Below, piece after piece: positions 11,006 to 21,112 of a stretch of 27,500 nucleotides of DNA. A program made the translations under genes and the position numbers. Source of the DNA: Actinidia chinensis (Eukaryota > Streptophyta > Magnoliopsida > Ericales > Actinidiaceae); contig VIGQ01000584.1 in assembly GCA_009663005.1 (NCBI GenBank), forward strand, positions 1 through 27,500, written 5' to 3'. The first letter of the stretch is position 1. The number at the start of each line of letters is the position of its first letter. Under the pieces are notes generated by a model. The model had not been told where the DNA came from. It did not search any database and saw only the letters and a program-made list of their open reading frames with translations.

Positions 11006-11800
11006 TCTAACAAAACTAATAAATTTATAAAAAAATAGTGAAACCTTACTTTAATCGACCAGGCTCTACGACAATTAAATTTTTTTGAAGTGACTAATTC
11101 ATTATTTTTATAGCCACACTAATTTATAACAATGGCTCAACCTAAGGATTGGCATTATCCTGAAAATTAGTTTTCCTCCCCGCCCCGCCCCTAATAGTGC
11201 GAGTTTGGGTTAGGGAATGAACGGATTTGGGGCGGGTTATAGGAAAAAAATTAAAACCCGGGTCGGTTTCAGGTTTGGACGCCCCTCCCCGAACCCGCCC
11301 CGATTACTATAATATACAAAATTACCTTTTTTTAATTATACCCATAATTAATATATATATTATATATATGATATAAGGGATATACTTTTTAATACCATTT
11401 ATAAAAAATATCTATATAATTAAAAAAAATAATGAGGCGGGCAATATGGGATTTTGAGTCCTAACCGTCCCGAGTTTGGGAACGGGGGTGGAGAGAGAGT
11501 TTTCATAATCGGGGCGGGACATGTGGGGCTGAACCCGTCCCGAACCACCCCGTTGTCATCCCTACTACAACTCATTCATAACAAACCAAAATAATTCATA
11601 ACAAAACTAATAAAGTTCGTAAAAGTAAACTTAATTGTTGAGCTCCACACATTTAATCTTTCAAGTGGCTAATTCAGTGTTTGATGTCACCACTATTTAT
11701 AAACAATGTCAATCCGTTCATATAATCAATAAAATTTATAAAATGGAAACTTTAATTGGGTAGACTCCCCACGGCAATTATACTTTGAATTAGATAATAA
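11006..11800 (+). repeat. Degenerate tandem repeat split by a transposon
   Basis: Copy 1 (11006-11141) runs CTAACAAAACTAATAAA, AGGCTCTACGACAATTAAA, GAAGTGACTAATTCA, TTTATAACAATG. Copy 2 (about 11596-11714) repeats this order: ATAACAAAACTAATAAA, GAGCTCCAC, CAAGTGGCTAATTCAGT, TTTATAAACAATG. Copy 3 (about 11718-11800) keeps ATAATCAATAAA, GTAGACTCCCCACGGCAATTA and GAATTAG. The unit is roughly 115-140 bases and strongly diverged. A hAT MITE at 11143-11564 separates copy 1 from copy 2. No coding sense is apparent. Confidence 0.6.
11143..11564. mobile_element. hAT-like MITE with GGGGCGGG arms, copy 1
   Basis: The right end reads GTTGTCATCCCTA, the inverse of the TAGGGATGACAA terminus common in plant hAT MITEs. 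The left end, TAAGGATTGGCATTATCC, is its degenerate partner. The arms are unusually GC-rich (CCCCGCCCCGCCCC and GAACCCGCCCCG on the left, GGGGCGGGAC and CCCGAACCACCCCG on the right) around an AT-rich core with TATATA and TTATAAAAAATAT. The related element at 25779-26217 shares order and sequence. No clean 8-bp target duplication remains. No coding capacity. Confidence 0.7.
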
Positions 11801-12985
11801 GAACTCTAAAAGAATCATAAAGATTCATAAATTTACAAACATACTAATAAAATTCAACAACTCCATCAAAACAAAACATCTTAGCCACAAAAATTTAATA
11901 ATAACAAATACTATTCGTAAAATAAGTTTAATATGCTATTTAAGTTATTATTAGCTATTAATTTATTTAAAAGTTTAAATTAAAAGTTTCTCATTTAATG
12001 GTTATGAAGTAGGATGTGCACCATACATTGCAATCGTCTAATGTGCCCACATCATATAGCATGCTAGTGAAAACTGGAATCAGAGAAGATTTTAGTTTTT
12101 GGGAGTCATTCATATAGATGTTAGAAGAAAAGAAAATAATAGAAACTTATTGTTACTAGATTTTGGACGAATGTTTTTTTTAAAGAATTTACATTTAAAT
12201 AATTTAAATTCACTGTGAATTTACATACCAAGTTTAATTTAACCGTTTATTTTAATTTTATAAATTGTTTTTCCTTTCTATTTCTAGACAATTAAATGTA
12301 ACCAGCTGAGACATAACATTATGCATGCCCTAAATTCTCAGCATTGATAATGTAGCAAGGATAAAAAAATGGACGTCTAGTGCTAAATTACTAACACTTG
12401 CTACAAGGTGGCGACAGGAAGGCGGCCATACTTGGTACTTGCATATTCTTACACCTAGATATATTATTCCTCAAAAACTTGGTATTAAACCAAGCCTGAA
12501 TTTTGTCGAATTTATCCCATCAAAATTTCCAATCAAATCTTATTTTATCACTAAAAAGTCTAATTTACATAACTAAATTCATCTATATTACAAGTAAAAA
12601 AAAATGCTTACCTAATTACTATTAAAATCTTGTCAATATATCTAATACGTTAAAATCACTTGAGAATTAACATACCCTTGATGTTTATTACCAATTCAGT
12701 TATTGTAAAGGAAGTATTCACTATCTTAAGAAATTCCTAAAATTAATAGTAAAATCGAGTAAAAAATTTTGTATAACGGTGATACCATATCATTACTTAC
12801 ATACAATATCACTATTTACTAAGAAACTGCTATGAGATTTTGTATTTGTGGTCTCTATATTAAGATATAACTATAACAATGCATTTACTAAATAGCTATC
12901 AATACTATATCTTGGGATTTGTAAATCGCGGTATACAGCATGAGCATAGGTAGACCTCGGCTATATGATATTGTTACTTACATAG
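11801..12985. other. AT-rich intergenic DNA, no feature seen
   Basis: No open frame above about 60 codons and no inverted terminal repeats were found over this stretch. Confidence 0.6.
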
Positions 12986-13252
12986 TACTTCCTCCGTTTC
13001 AAATTGAAGATCATTATTTTAGTTGAGTGTCTCAAAATGAAATCCAAGTCAAAAAGTCAAAAAAGAAGAAAAATATACAATTTTTTCTTGTCTTTTTTTT
13101 AATTTATTAGAAACTAACACTTTAATATAAAAAAAATTTAAATTAATAATATAGGAATTAAATTTTAAAAAATACTTATTAAAAAGGTTCATAATTGTGA
13201 TTTAATTAAAAAACTGAACTCATAAAAGATTTCAATTTAGGACTTAAAGTAA
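12986..13252. mobile_element. Stowaway-like (Tc1/mariner) MITE, degenerate right end
   Basis: The left end TACTTCCTCCGTTTCAAATT is close to the Stowaway terminus (TACTCCCTCCGTTTC), and the following AAGATCATTATTTTAGTTGA and GTGTCTCAAAATGA words are typical of the family. The best right-end partner is GATTTCAATTTAGGACTTAA at 13228-13247 followed by AGTA. Its CCTCCGT complement has been lost. Interior is A/T-rich and noncoding. Confidence 0.5.
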
Positions 13253-13949
13253 TAAAATATTAAAAAAGGTATAAATATCGTGGCCAATTTATAACATATC
13301 GACGAAACATTTAAAATCTTTATATTAATATAAGTTGCACTATCTTTAAATCATATAATTATACATACAAAGGATACATATGTTAATGATACTCTCCCCC
13401 ACACAAACAAATGCTCTTATTTCATTCTGGAATAACCATTCATAGTGAAGGTTAAAAATGCCATTAGAATGATTAAAACTGCTCATTGAACTGACGTGGC
13501 AGGTTAGTGGTGAGTGCACGTATTGTAGAGAAATTATTGCTTAAAGCGTGCTTAATTATGGCAAAAGGCAACTTTTACCCCTTTAATCCACATCATTAGT
13601 CCCCCAAGGGAAGGGACTTCCTAACTCATTGGGAATAAAATCATTTGTCATATTCAATCAGTTGCCCTGTCTTAATGGAGCGAGGGAGGGGAGGGGGCGG
13701 GGCATAGAAAAAAGGAGGACAAATGAAGCCTTCCATCAATCACCACAAAAGATGCACAAAATCATTTTACCCCTGCCCCCTTCATCAGTTAATTCTGGGG
13801 GGGTGGTTTGCTTTTCTTTCTTGAATTCTCTTCAATTTATTTATGAGGGGGAGAGAGAGACAGGGGTATGTCCATAAAACCCCCCAACAAAGGTTTTACT
13901 GTTTGTTTCAGGTTTGCTTATAAGTTTTGTCATCAGCTACAAATAATAT
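13253..13949. other. Intergenic DNA with an ACGT-core motif
   Basis: No gene is seen. TGACGTGGCA at 13492-13501 matches the ACGT-core elements bound by plant bZIP factors, but no promoter context (TATA box plus leader plus gene) follows within a convincing distance. The G-rich tracts at 13680-13700 and 13795-13805 and the GAGAGAGAGA run at 13850-13859 give a locally purine-rich strand. An 82-codon frame at 13629-13877 derives from them. Confidence 0.4.
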
Positions 13950-14012
13950 ATTTTTGGTGTAATGGTTAAGGTAAGATGTTGAGCATATTTAAAAACTGGG
14001 TTTCATGGTGGT
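13950..14012 (+). mobile_element. SINE-like fragment with A and B boxes
   Basis: TGGTGTAATGGTTAAGG at 13955-13971 fits a tRNA-type A box, and GGGTTTCATGG at 13998-14008 fits a weak B box at the right spacing. The 3' limit is not evident and there is no target duplication. It may be a truncated SINE or chance. Confidence 0.3.
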
Positions 14013-14205
14013 TTGTTTTTTGAGTAAAGGGTAAGGTTAGTGGGAGGAGAGATGAGGCGGTCCCTCTGGAAACACAAGGGTGATAGAGTACATGGAGAAT
14101 GCGACGTTAGCTATCAATGGCATAGCCTTTTCCCGACCATGGTTCAGTCCCTCCTCATAGCAGTTAGGGCTTTTATCCTTCTCATCTGATGTTCACTCAG
14201 CAGGT

Positions 14206-14477
14206 CAGGTCCCACATATATACACACATACATATATATATACATATATGTGGATGTATGTGTAGTCACATTTATATGCATATGTATGTATTTGGTGTGT
14301 GAAGATACAAAAAACATTTGTGTGTATGAATCACTTTAAAATGAGCAATTTTCAAGATTTTTTTTGGTTTTTTCAACAAAGAAGTTCTGGTCAGTGGGTA
14401 TAAGATTTTTTGGAAAGAAGATAACAGAAAATAATGCTGGTCCATATATATATATATGTATGTATAGTCACATTTAT
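14206..14477. repeat. TA/TG microsatellites with a repeated 3' flank
   Basis: Compound CA/TA/TG arrays lie at 14214-14290, with a TA run at about 14443-14458. Both arrays are followed by a GTATG-TAGTCACATTTAT segment (near 14257-14275 and 14459-14475), so the array and its flank were copied together. No coding. Confidence 0.6.
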
Positions 14478-14485
14478 TTATTTAT

Positions 14486-14507
14486 TTTTTTTTTTTTTGG
14501 GGGGGGG
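14486..14507. repeat. Adjacent poly(T)-poly(G) homopolymers
   Basis: A run of about 13 T is directly followed by about 9 G. Such junctions are unstable in cells and prone to sequencing error. The exact length should be treated as uncertain. Confidence 0.8.
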
Positions 14508-14541
14508 AATCCATTTTTTGGGGGGTTATTTGTAGTTGTTT

Positions 14542-14757
14542 TTCCAATTCCACACTCACACTACCTATTTGATAAAGTCCAAAAGCACTATTTTTTAAGT
14601 CATGTCCTTGCTTATGTTCTTCAATGTAAAATAGGATCAAACATTGTTTAGTGTTTATTTGATTGTTTGGCCAATCCAGCTCACTATCCATTTGATAAAA
14701 TGTCCAAAAGCACTATTTTTTAAGTCATATATTTGCTTATGTTCTTCAATGAAAATA
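14542..14757 (+). repeat. Two-copy local tandem duplication
   Basis: Copy 1 (about 14542-14632) and copy 2 (about 14669-14757) share CCAAT, TCACTAxCxATTTGATAAA, GTCCAAAAGCACTATTTTTT, AAGTCAT and TTGCTTATGTTCTTCAATG in the same order. Divergence is low, mostly single-base changes and short indels. The period is about 125 bases. Nothing coding is recognised. Confidence 0.8.
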
Positions 14758-15003
14758 TTAAGAGCATTACTTATTATGGGTTTGATGAAGTGAATATAAA
14801 CAGAATTTGTTCTTACTCTGTAGCAATGTCATGGTTTTAAATGTGTTGAGCTGTGAATTTTGACTCATTGTGATTCGTGCCTTTAGCGGAGAGTTGATTT
14901 TACATGTTAACCAGCAAATGTGCTTACTTCAAGTGACCTCAAATTTGTGTTTAAGCTGGTTTTACGTGAGTTTACTTGCATAAAACCCCGTTTTTCTGTT
15001 TAG

Positions 15004-15580
15004 GTCCCCATTTATCCCATACAAGGCGGGCGAGTTGTTGCAAAATCATAGGCGTCAATTAACCAAAATGCGAATCAGAATGATGAATGCAGGGATACCG
15101 ACAATGATCACGTGGAGGTTTGATGGAAAGCAAGTAGCAATTGACGGATCGTGGGATAATTGGAAGACAAGGTACAAGATCCGTTCGAGTTCTTGTGTTC
15201 ATTTCTGTCTTAATTTACAATCTCTATTGTTGTATTTGGGTTAAGGATTGATGGAGCGATTTGTGGAAGGAAAAGAAAAGTAAAGGTAACAGATTAGTCC
15301 AAACCAATCCGTTTAACTTTTCCCTTTGCTTTTCTTTTTTCCTTAATGCTTAATATCCAACACATCCCAAGGCATTATCAAATATCAACAATTAGCTTAG
15401 CTGCTTTCAACCAGGATTTCCTACAAGAAAAATCAGGCAAAGACTTCCCATTGGAAAGTGGCTCCCATCGGTTTTTACCATACCGGTTTATTGTTTGAAT
15501 GGGCAATGGAGGTAATTCTCCGGACTTGCCACAGGGAGCATGATGACGTCGGGGATATCTTTCATGTTTTGGATGTTACG
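15004..15580 (+). pseudogene. SnRK1 (plant AMPK) beta-subunit relic: two exons of the CBM48 domain
   Basis: Exon A is 15004-15171 (acceptor AG at 15002-15003, donor GT at 15172). Exon B is 15415-15580 (acceptor AG at 15413-15414, donor GT at 15581). Exon A encodes [19 protein letters not shown] followed by WDNWKTR, the start of the CBM48/AMPK1 glycogen-binding domain of AKIN-beta proteins, where IPTMITW and GSWDNWKTR are hallmarks. Beta subunits scaffold the SnRK1 energy-sensing kinase. Exon B holds the next family blocks, SGKDF, KVxPxGxY, YRFIV, GQWR, SPDLPQ and HDDVGDIFHVLDV, but in three different frames. Only the HWKVAPIGFYH and EHDDVGDIFHVLDV blocks share the spliced frame, which nevertheless has no stop in either exon. 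I see neither the N-terminal exon nor the C-terminal kinase/gamma-interacting domain downstream. A gene fragment or decayed copy is most likely. Sequencing indels in a real gene are the main alternative. Identity is firm; status as a pseudogene is inferred. Confidence 0.85.
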
Positions 15581-15984
15581 GTAAAAAAGTTGGGCCACTT
15601 AGTTTTTTGAGTAATACTACTCCCACGCCCTATAGAATATTGCTGCCATTAACTGTTTTGAGAGAATCTTTTTTTTTCTTCTCCCTCTCTGTTTTTCCTG
15701 TTTTGTTTTTATCAAGTTGTATGCTTACGAACTTGGACTGTACTACGTAACTGATCGATCATGGGGCCTTAGTCTTATATGAACTGTTTTACATGTATAT
15801 TAGTCCTTATCGAACATGTTACTGTATATGCGCAGATTTACACGATCATGACCCTATTGTGGTAGTTTTTTGAATAATCCCCCCCACTTCGCTGAAGATA
15901 TTAGACTTATGCCGTATGTATTTTTATTTGCTGATATACACAAACGCACCACATATATATAAGCCACTTTGTGGTTGTTTTCTA
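15581..15984. other. Intergenic or former intron sequence, no feature seen
   Basis: This lies downstream of the last recognisable SnRK1-beta exon. No further exon of that family was found here on the plus strand. Confidence 0.5.
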
Positions 15985-16420
15985 TGGGGTGTTTGCTATA
16001 GGAGTATATTTTAGATTTTGGAATTCCTGCTGCGAAAGTAGTTTTTGAGTGTTTTCTAAAACTCTAAAAATCTAAAAAATAATATTAGGGTGATTCTCGA
16101 AGCCAAAGGGGCCTAAAAGCTGCTTTTTTAAAGCTGGGTTGGAGGTGCTTAGGAGCAAATTCTAGTGTTAATTAAAGTACTTAAAAGAGACAAAATATCC
16201 TACTAATTATTTTAATTAAAAGAATACAGGGGAAAATGGACATTTTACACGAAATGTTGATTTTTCAAAACTTTTGCAGCTACCACATACGCTCTAGCTT
16301 AATTCATAATCTCACTTATCATCAACAATTTTATCAGCTTTACTACCATCTAAAATCTAAAGCAGAATCTTCACTAAAATCTAATCGTTGATTTCCATAT
16401 GCTATAGCAAACCCCCCCTA
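15982..16420. mobile_element. MITE with GTTTGCTATAG inverted ends (15985-16417)
   Basis: The left end TGGGGTGTTTGCTATAGGAG and the inverted right end GGGGGGTTTGCTATAGCAT form a terminal inverted repeat. The inner arms share TTAGATTTT and GCTGC/AGCAG words. A CTA trinucleotide flanks both sides (15982-15984, 16418-16420), suggesting a 3-bp target duplication and a PIF/Harbinger-type origin, though the superfamily is uncertain. The roughly 433-bp interior is noncoding. Confidence 0.7.
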
Positions 16421-18290
16421 TATCCATTATAACCGTCAATTCAATTTTGGTGGAAATTTTAAAGTTAAACATCAGAAGACACTGCTTTTCTAATCAACTC
16501 CTATTTTTGGAAACATGGGTGCATCCATGGTATTCCTAGAAATGGGGCGCATGTTCAGGGGAGTTTTCCCGGAACAGATTCAAATACGCTTTCCAATTCC
16601 TCCTCTTCCTAAACAACAAAAACTCTTTCTGACAGATTATCAAGAAATCGACATGTATTAATGTGGAAAGGATGTTTCCACAATGTTCTGCCACTCATTG
16701 ATACTTTCATATGTTCCCCTATTTCATATTCCTTTCTATTGGAAGCAAGTACCAATGCTCGGTATGGCGAAATATAGTCTTATAACTTAGAGACGTTTAA
16801 AATCTGAGTCGAAATTGGATGCACAAAATAAAAGTGCATGGCTTATATGTCACAGTATTTGCATACTTTCAAAATTGTAGCATAAAAATTTACTACGGGC
16901 TAAACATTCCTCATTTTTATGTCATAAAACGTCCCGATATCCATATTGGGTTGCATCTGTATCCATTGATAGTGGCGACATTATTTCTACATATCTTTGA
17001 ATGTCCTTGTTCCACGGAAATAATGCAATCCATGCTAGGCTGTAAACTTTTTCAACAAATTAACTGATAATCCTATATTTTGAGTGGGAATTTTTTTGAC
17101 ACCTACGTTACAAACTTAGCGCACTTGAACTGTCATTAGGTTTAAAGATAACTGATATTTTTCTCAGTGCTTCTAATTTTTTGTATTCAGCTATATGTCT
17201 AAGATTTTTGGCACCCTGTTATTTTCCTTCTACTACTTCCGCCAGCAGTTTTTCTGGTGGTGAGTGTTCCCTTACCAAGACTGTTGTCAGGATTTGAGTC
17301 TTACCGGCAATGACCCCTCCGCGTCTGAAATTTCCATCCTTTCTGAATTGCGTAAAAAAAAAAATTAGAAGGTCTGTTGTTGTTCTTGTAACCATATTAC
17401 TTATGGATATTGTTCTGTCACTTTAACTTCATAAAGTGATTTTCCTATCTTTGTTTAGGCATCATTTTGCCGCCAAGAAAGCAATCATATAGGATTAACC
17501 CGACGGCGAGGCTATGTCAATAGGTTTGAGGATTCAAAAGAGGAATAAAAACTTAATGTGAAAGATGCTTCATTCATTTTATAACAAAGGAAAACGGTAA
17601 TTATGTTTGTTCTTCTTTCAGAAAATTCAGAAACATGGCTCCATCTTTCTTTTTTTAATTTGTTTTCTATTTTGAGTTACACATTATCGACTAATGCATC
17701 TCCAACATTGAGACTACATTATCTTTTCAACCGTATCCTGTTTCCTAGGGCCTCAACTGAAATTTTCTTAATAAGTAAGAAGTATTTACTTTCTGGTTCA
17801 TCACTAATAGAACCTTTTAAGAGCCTTCCTAATATGATTGTTAGATGCACTTACAATCTGTTAGCAGTTTGTTTATATTCTAATCTAGTACGAACAAATT
17901 CCCATCGACCCAGATCGCTGCTGCTCATAGAAAAAATATAAAAAGAAAAAAAACCCCTTTTCCAATTGATATTCAGTTATTACATAAGCTTGAATTTCTA
18001 AGAAACCTATAATTTAATTCTTTAGTGTCAAAAATTATTTGATTGCTAAATGTTTTGTCCACCGAAAACTGAGGATTAACAATAGTAGAAAAAATGAGAG
18101 GATTAACATATTGAGACTTAATTGTCTGTCAATTAATCTCCTCTTATCGGCCCCCATATGTATGAGATCTCATACACCCGGCTTAGATTGTCCGATGGGT
18201 GTCGACTCTGTGAAAAGTCGAGAAGTTCGGACTCAAAATTTGCAATTTTTTTTGTAGACTTACTAATTTTTGTTTTTTCTGGTCCAGCAG
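16421..18290. other. Intergenic DNA without an identifiable gene
   Basis: Open frames of 82 codons (16819-17067), 112 codons (17603-17941) and 72 codons (18039-18257) on the plus strand give products without recognisable domains, and their composition matches the surroundings. The stretch 17459-17545 is slightly GC-richer and follows a TTTGTTTAG acceptor-like sequence, but no protein match comes to mind. Confidence 0.45.
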
Positions 18291-19170
18291 ACAAAATTGA
18301 TAAATGTCCTGGGTGTTTCTGAACACTACTTTGGGCATAACACCAACCTTCATCCTCATATTTTTCCGCCGCTTTTGGCTGCTATTTGGAACAAGATATT
18401 ATACTTGCACTTATCCTAAAAAATCTTGCATAGCTGTGCTGGAGGCCTTCTGTTGGTGGTTGTCTTCCAACTACTGGATCAGCCATTTGTTATTTGTAGA
18501 GTGGTTCATCGTTAACGTTAAACTTCATGAAAGCGAGACTTGGATCAAATGGAAAAACGGAGAAATTTTCTTAGAATAATGTTTTAGCTGGTCGTCATCA
18601 AAATCACATTAAGGTCCTTTTCAACTGACAATTTTGTTACAATCGATCGAGATTACATTTTTGCCAATTTATTATGGGCAGGATTTTGTTCCATAAGTCC
18701 TCGACAAGACTCTCCTGTTCCGATCCTAGTCGCCTTCTTCCCCCGTTTCAACCTATTAACACCTCAAAACCTCACGCCTTTCAGATAGAGAACTAAACTT
18801 CAAATGAAAAATTGGGGCCCCGAATTGCTCCTCTGCTGGCAACAATCTCTACTAGATCAGTATCGTCGTTCAGGGACAGGTCCCCGAGTCTCTGGAAGAA
18901 CCCTAGCTTCCGTCTTGATCAACCTGTACATTCAGAAAGACCATAACTACTGGCCAGTCATTGGCACTTAGTTCCACTCATCGCTTTCGCAACAAAATAC
19001 GTGACGGCAGTCCCTTTACAAGCCGCTGAAGAAGGTAAAAAAATGAAACACCTCTGAATTCTCGCGGGGTTTCTAAAGACCACAGCTGTGATATTGTTAG
19101 GAGAAATGCTGTGATGATTGCATTGATGTGTGTAAAGAAAGAGCGGTTGTGGAAGTCGGAGTTTTGTCAT
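18291..19170. other. GC-elevated block, possibly decayed coding sequence
   Basis: Base composition rises relative to neighbours, mainly at 18700-19150. The plus strand has a 91-codon frame at 18304-18579. A minus-strand frame at 19170-18958 and a further minus-strand stretch near 18900-18800 (reading LGDLSLNDDTDLVEIVASRG) look gene-like in composition, but they are interrupted by stops and frame changes. I recognise no family. It could be a degraded gene, part of a transposon, or unrelated unique sequence. Confidence 0.3.
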
Positions 19171-19387
19171 TAGAAATCTGTTGATCGTTTCTTATTCCTT
19201 TGGACATGCTATTTTAATCATCCTGCTTGATCAGTGATATTTTATTTGATGAGTTCTTCTTCACTTGTGAAAATAGAAAATTTAGTTTACTCAGCTTTCA
19301 TATGTGTAAGCAGCCAAACATGGTTTTGTTTTGCCTATATTGAAATTTCGTACACACTCACTATAACAGCCGGTTAATATTGCCTAG

Positions 19388-20180
19388 ATTGTGGCAAATG
19401 GGCATGTGAAAATGGGCAGGTTTAATTGTGGGTCCAATAGATCGGGTTGAATATGGGCAGGTCAAATACGGGGGGGTCAAGTCAACCCATAAACCCGAGC
19501 TCACATTTTTTTTTTCGTTTGTTCCTTCTCTCTAAGATAATGTTCAATGAATTTTAGAATCTTCGTCCAAAAATAATTAAATTTTAAATCAACTTATGAT
19601 TAGATTAAATTCTATGCTCAATGATACATTTATTTAATGTAGTCAAGTACGTATTCTTTTAAAAATTATATAACTAATTTTCAAAAATATATAATCTATC
19701 TACAAAACCTGGTAATATGTCTATAATCTCAACAACTCATTCTAGAAATTCATAAAGATATTATTAAATTCAATTGGCAAATGAAAACAAACTAAAAAAA
19801 GTATATTAGAAATTTTTGAAAAGTGGCTAGGTTAAACCTTTAATTAGGGCTAGTTGGATCTAAAAAAAAGATATCTTTTCTGGATTTAGTTCAAAAAAAT
19901 CCCAATTTTGGACAGATGTGTTTTTACATTTTCAAATTTTCTATATTAAAAAATGCATTTTATATAAAAAAAGCATCTAAGCATGTTAGCAACAACAGGG
20001 CCTGGGTGCAGTTGTAGAACGTGACGCGAGAATTATAGGTTCTAATCCTAGCAGCCAACTCGTCATATCTTTTTCCTTCCACACCGTTTGCACCCAAAAA
20101 AAAAAAACCCAACTCAACCCCTTCGACCCCCGCAAATTTTAGTGGGTGGCTTTGGCCGAACTTGATTACAACCCCTAAAC
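19388..20180. mobile_element. Probable old hAT-like element containing a SINE
   Basis: The left part (about 19388-19500) carries TGGCAAATGGGC, GGGTTGAATATGGGCAGGTC and TCAAGTCAACCCATAAACCC. The GGTTGGGTCAA-rich left arms of many plant hAT MITEs look like this. The right part (20108-20180) carries complementary CCCAACTCAACCCCTTCGAC and finishes at ACAACCCCTAA, whose inverse TTAGGGGTTGT resembles a hAT terminus. The core is AT-rich with a SINE at 20000-20107. The termini are weakly matched and no target duplication is clear. Confidence 0.4.
20000..20107 (+). mobile_element. tRNA-derived SINE
   Basis: A degenerate A-box region (CTGGGTGCAGTTGTAGAACG, 20002-20021) is followed by a near-consensus B box, GGTTCTAATCC (20038-20048), inside a TAGGTTCTAATCCTAGCAG stem-like context. 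A 12-base A run ends the element (20096-20107). Size and architecture fit a SINE. A functional tRNA is excluded because no acceptor stem pairs across the ends. Confidence 0.55.
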
Positions 20181-20305
20181 AACTGGGCAAGGGTTGGGTG
20201 GGTTTACAAGGGTTGTAGTGGTGTCCGTTTTATGGGGTTTGGGCTAAATTCACTATCTCTAAGATTGCCTTAGATTTTGTTCTTAGCCCAGTAATTTATA
20301 ATCAT

Positions 20306-20515
20306 GTTTTTTTGATACTCGGTATCCGACTCATTGGACTGACTACAAACTTAAGGAACAATTCATCTTCCACAAACATGAATGACCATTTAAAGTCGGA
20401 CAAAATCCCCTATAAAGACTGGGCTGACTGACCCAACACACAAATTATAACACGTGGGTGTGAGTTAAACCCCCGACCAAAGCTTTAGCACCCGGTAGAC
20501 AGATGAACCGATTGT
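20306..20515 (-). mobile_element. tRNA-derived SINE, minus strand
   Basis: On the minus strand the head has CTACCGGGTGCTAAAGC and then GGTCGGGGGTTTAACTC (a B-box-like GGTTTAACTC). The 3' end GAGTCGGATACCGAGTATC is followed by a run of A. This end closely resembles that of the SINE at 9258-9471 (GTCGGTCAG...ATACCGAGTTAAC then A run), so both may belong to one family. Target duplication not found. Confidence 0.55.
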
Positions 20516-21112
20516 TTGGGATATTGAACTATTGTGAATTTGTTCTTCAATGTTAAAACTTTAATAATACAGATTAGGGTTGGCGTGTTGTGTGGGATTC
20601 CTGAAATCAATGTTTGGACACCAGAAAGCACTGCTTGACTTGATTGCAAATCCATCTTTGTTTTGATTGAGTTAGAATAATTGAACCAGCCTGAATACGC
20701 TTCCTACTACAATCACTTTTGTTTTTTAATTACCACTCCACGTCCAACAATGAAAACATTAGAGATATCTAAGAATTGGAGTTTGAAGAATGTGGATTAG
20801 GTTCAAGAAATGCAAATTGAGCTCATACTTGGTTAGTTCTTAGCAGTGAACCCCAAAACTAAATCGTAATCTTTTAATGCCATTAAAAGATCGTTTTAAG
20901 ATCTCCTATCGTTCTCAAAAATCGATTGTTAGATGGTTTGGTTATGTCCTTTCAGCAACTTTTTCTGCTTGTTGCTTTGAGCACTATATTGGAGGCCACG
21001 AGCGTGGCTATACTACTCATAGATGGGCAAGTTCACGATATGTTAACTGAAAATTTTGAAGACATGCCCATACTCAAATGCTTCATGTCAAATCCCATTT
21101 GATGTCAAACAC
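20516..21112. other. Intergenic DNA, no feature seen
   Basis: No open frame or repeat of note was found before the start of the tandem triplication. Confidence 0.5.

Noticed and set aside
13492..13501. TGACGTGGCA as a functional ABRE/G-box promoter element
   Set aside because: A 10-base motif without a TATA box and gene behind it is not enough. The relic exons are 1.5 kb away and lack their first exon.
20002..20053. Possible tRNA gene because of a near-consensus B box
   Set aside because: No pairing acceptor or anticodon stem can be formed, and an A tail follows. SINE is a better explanation.
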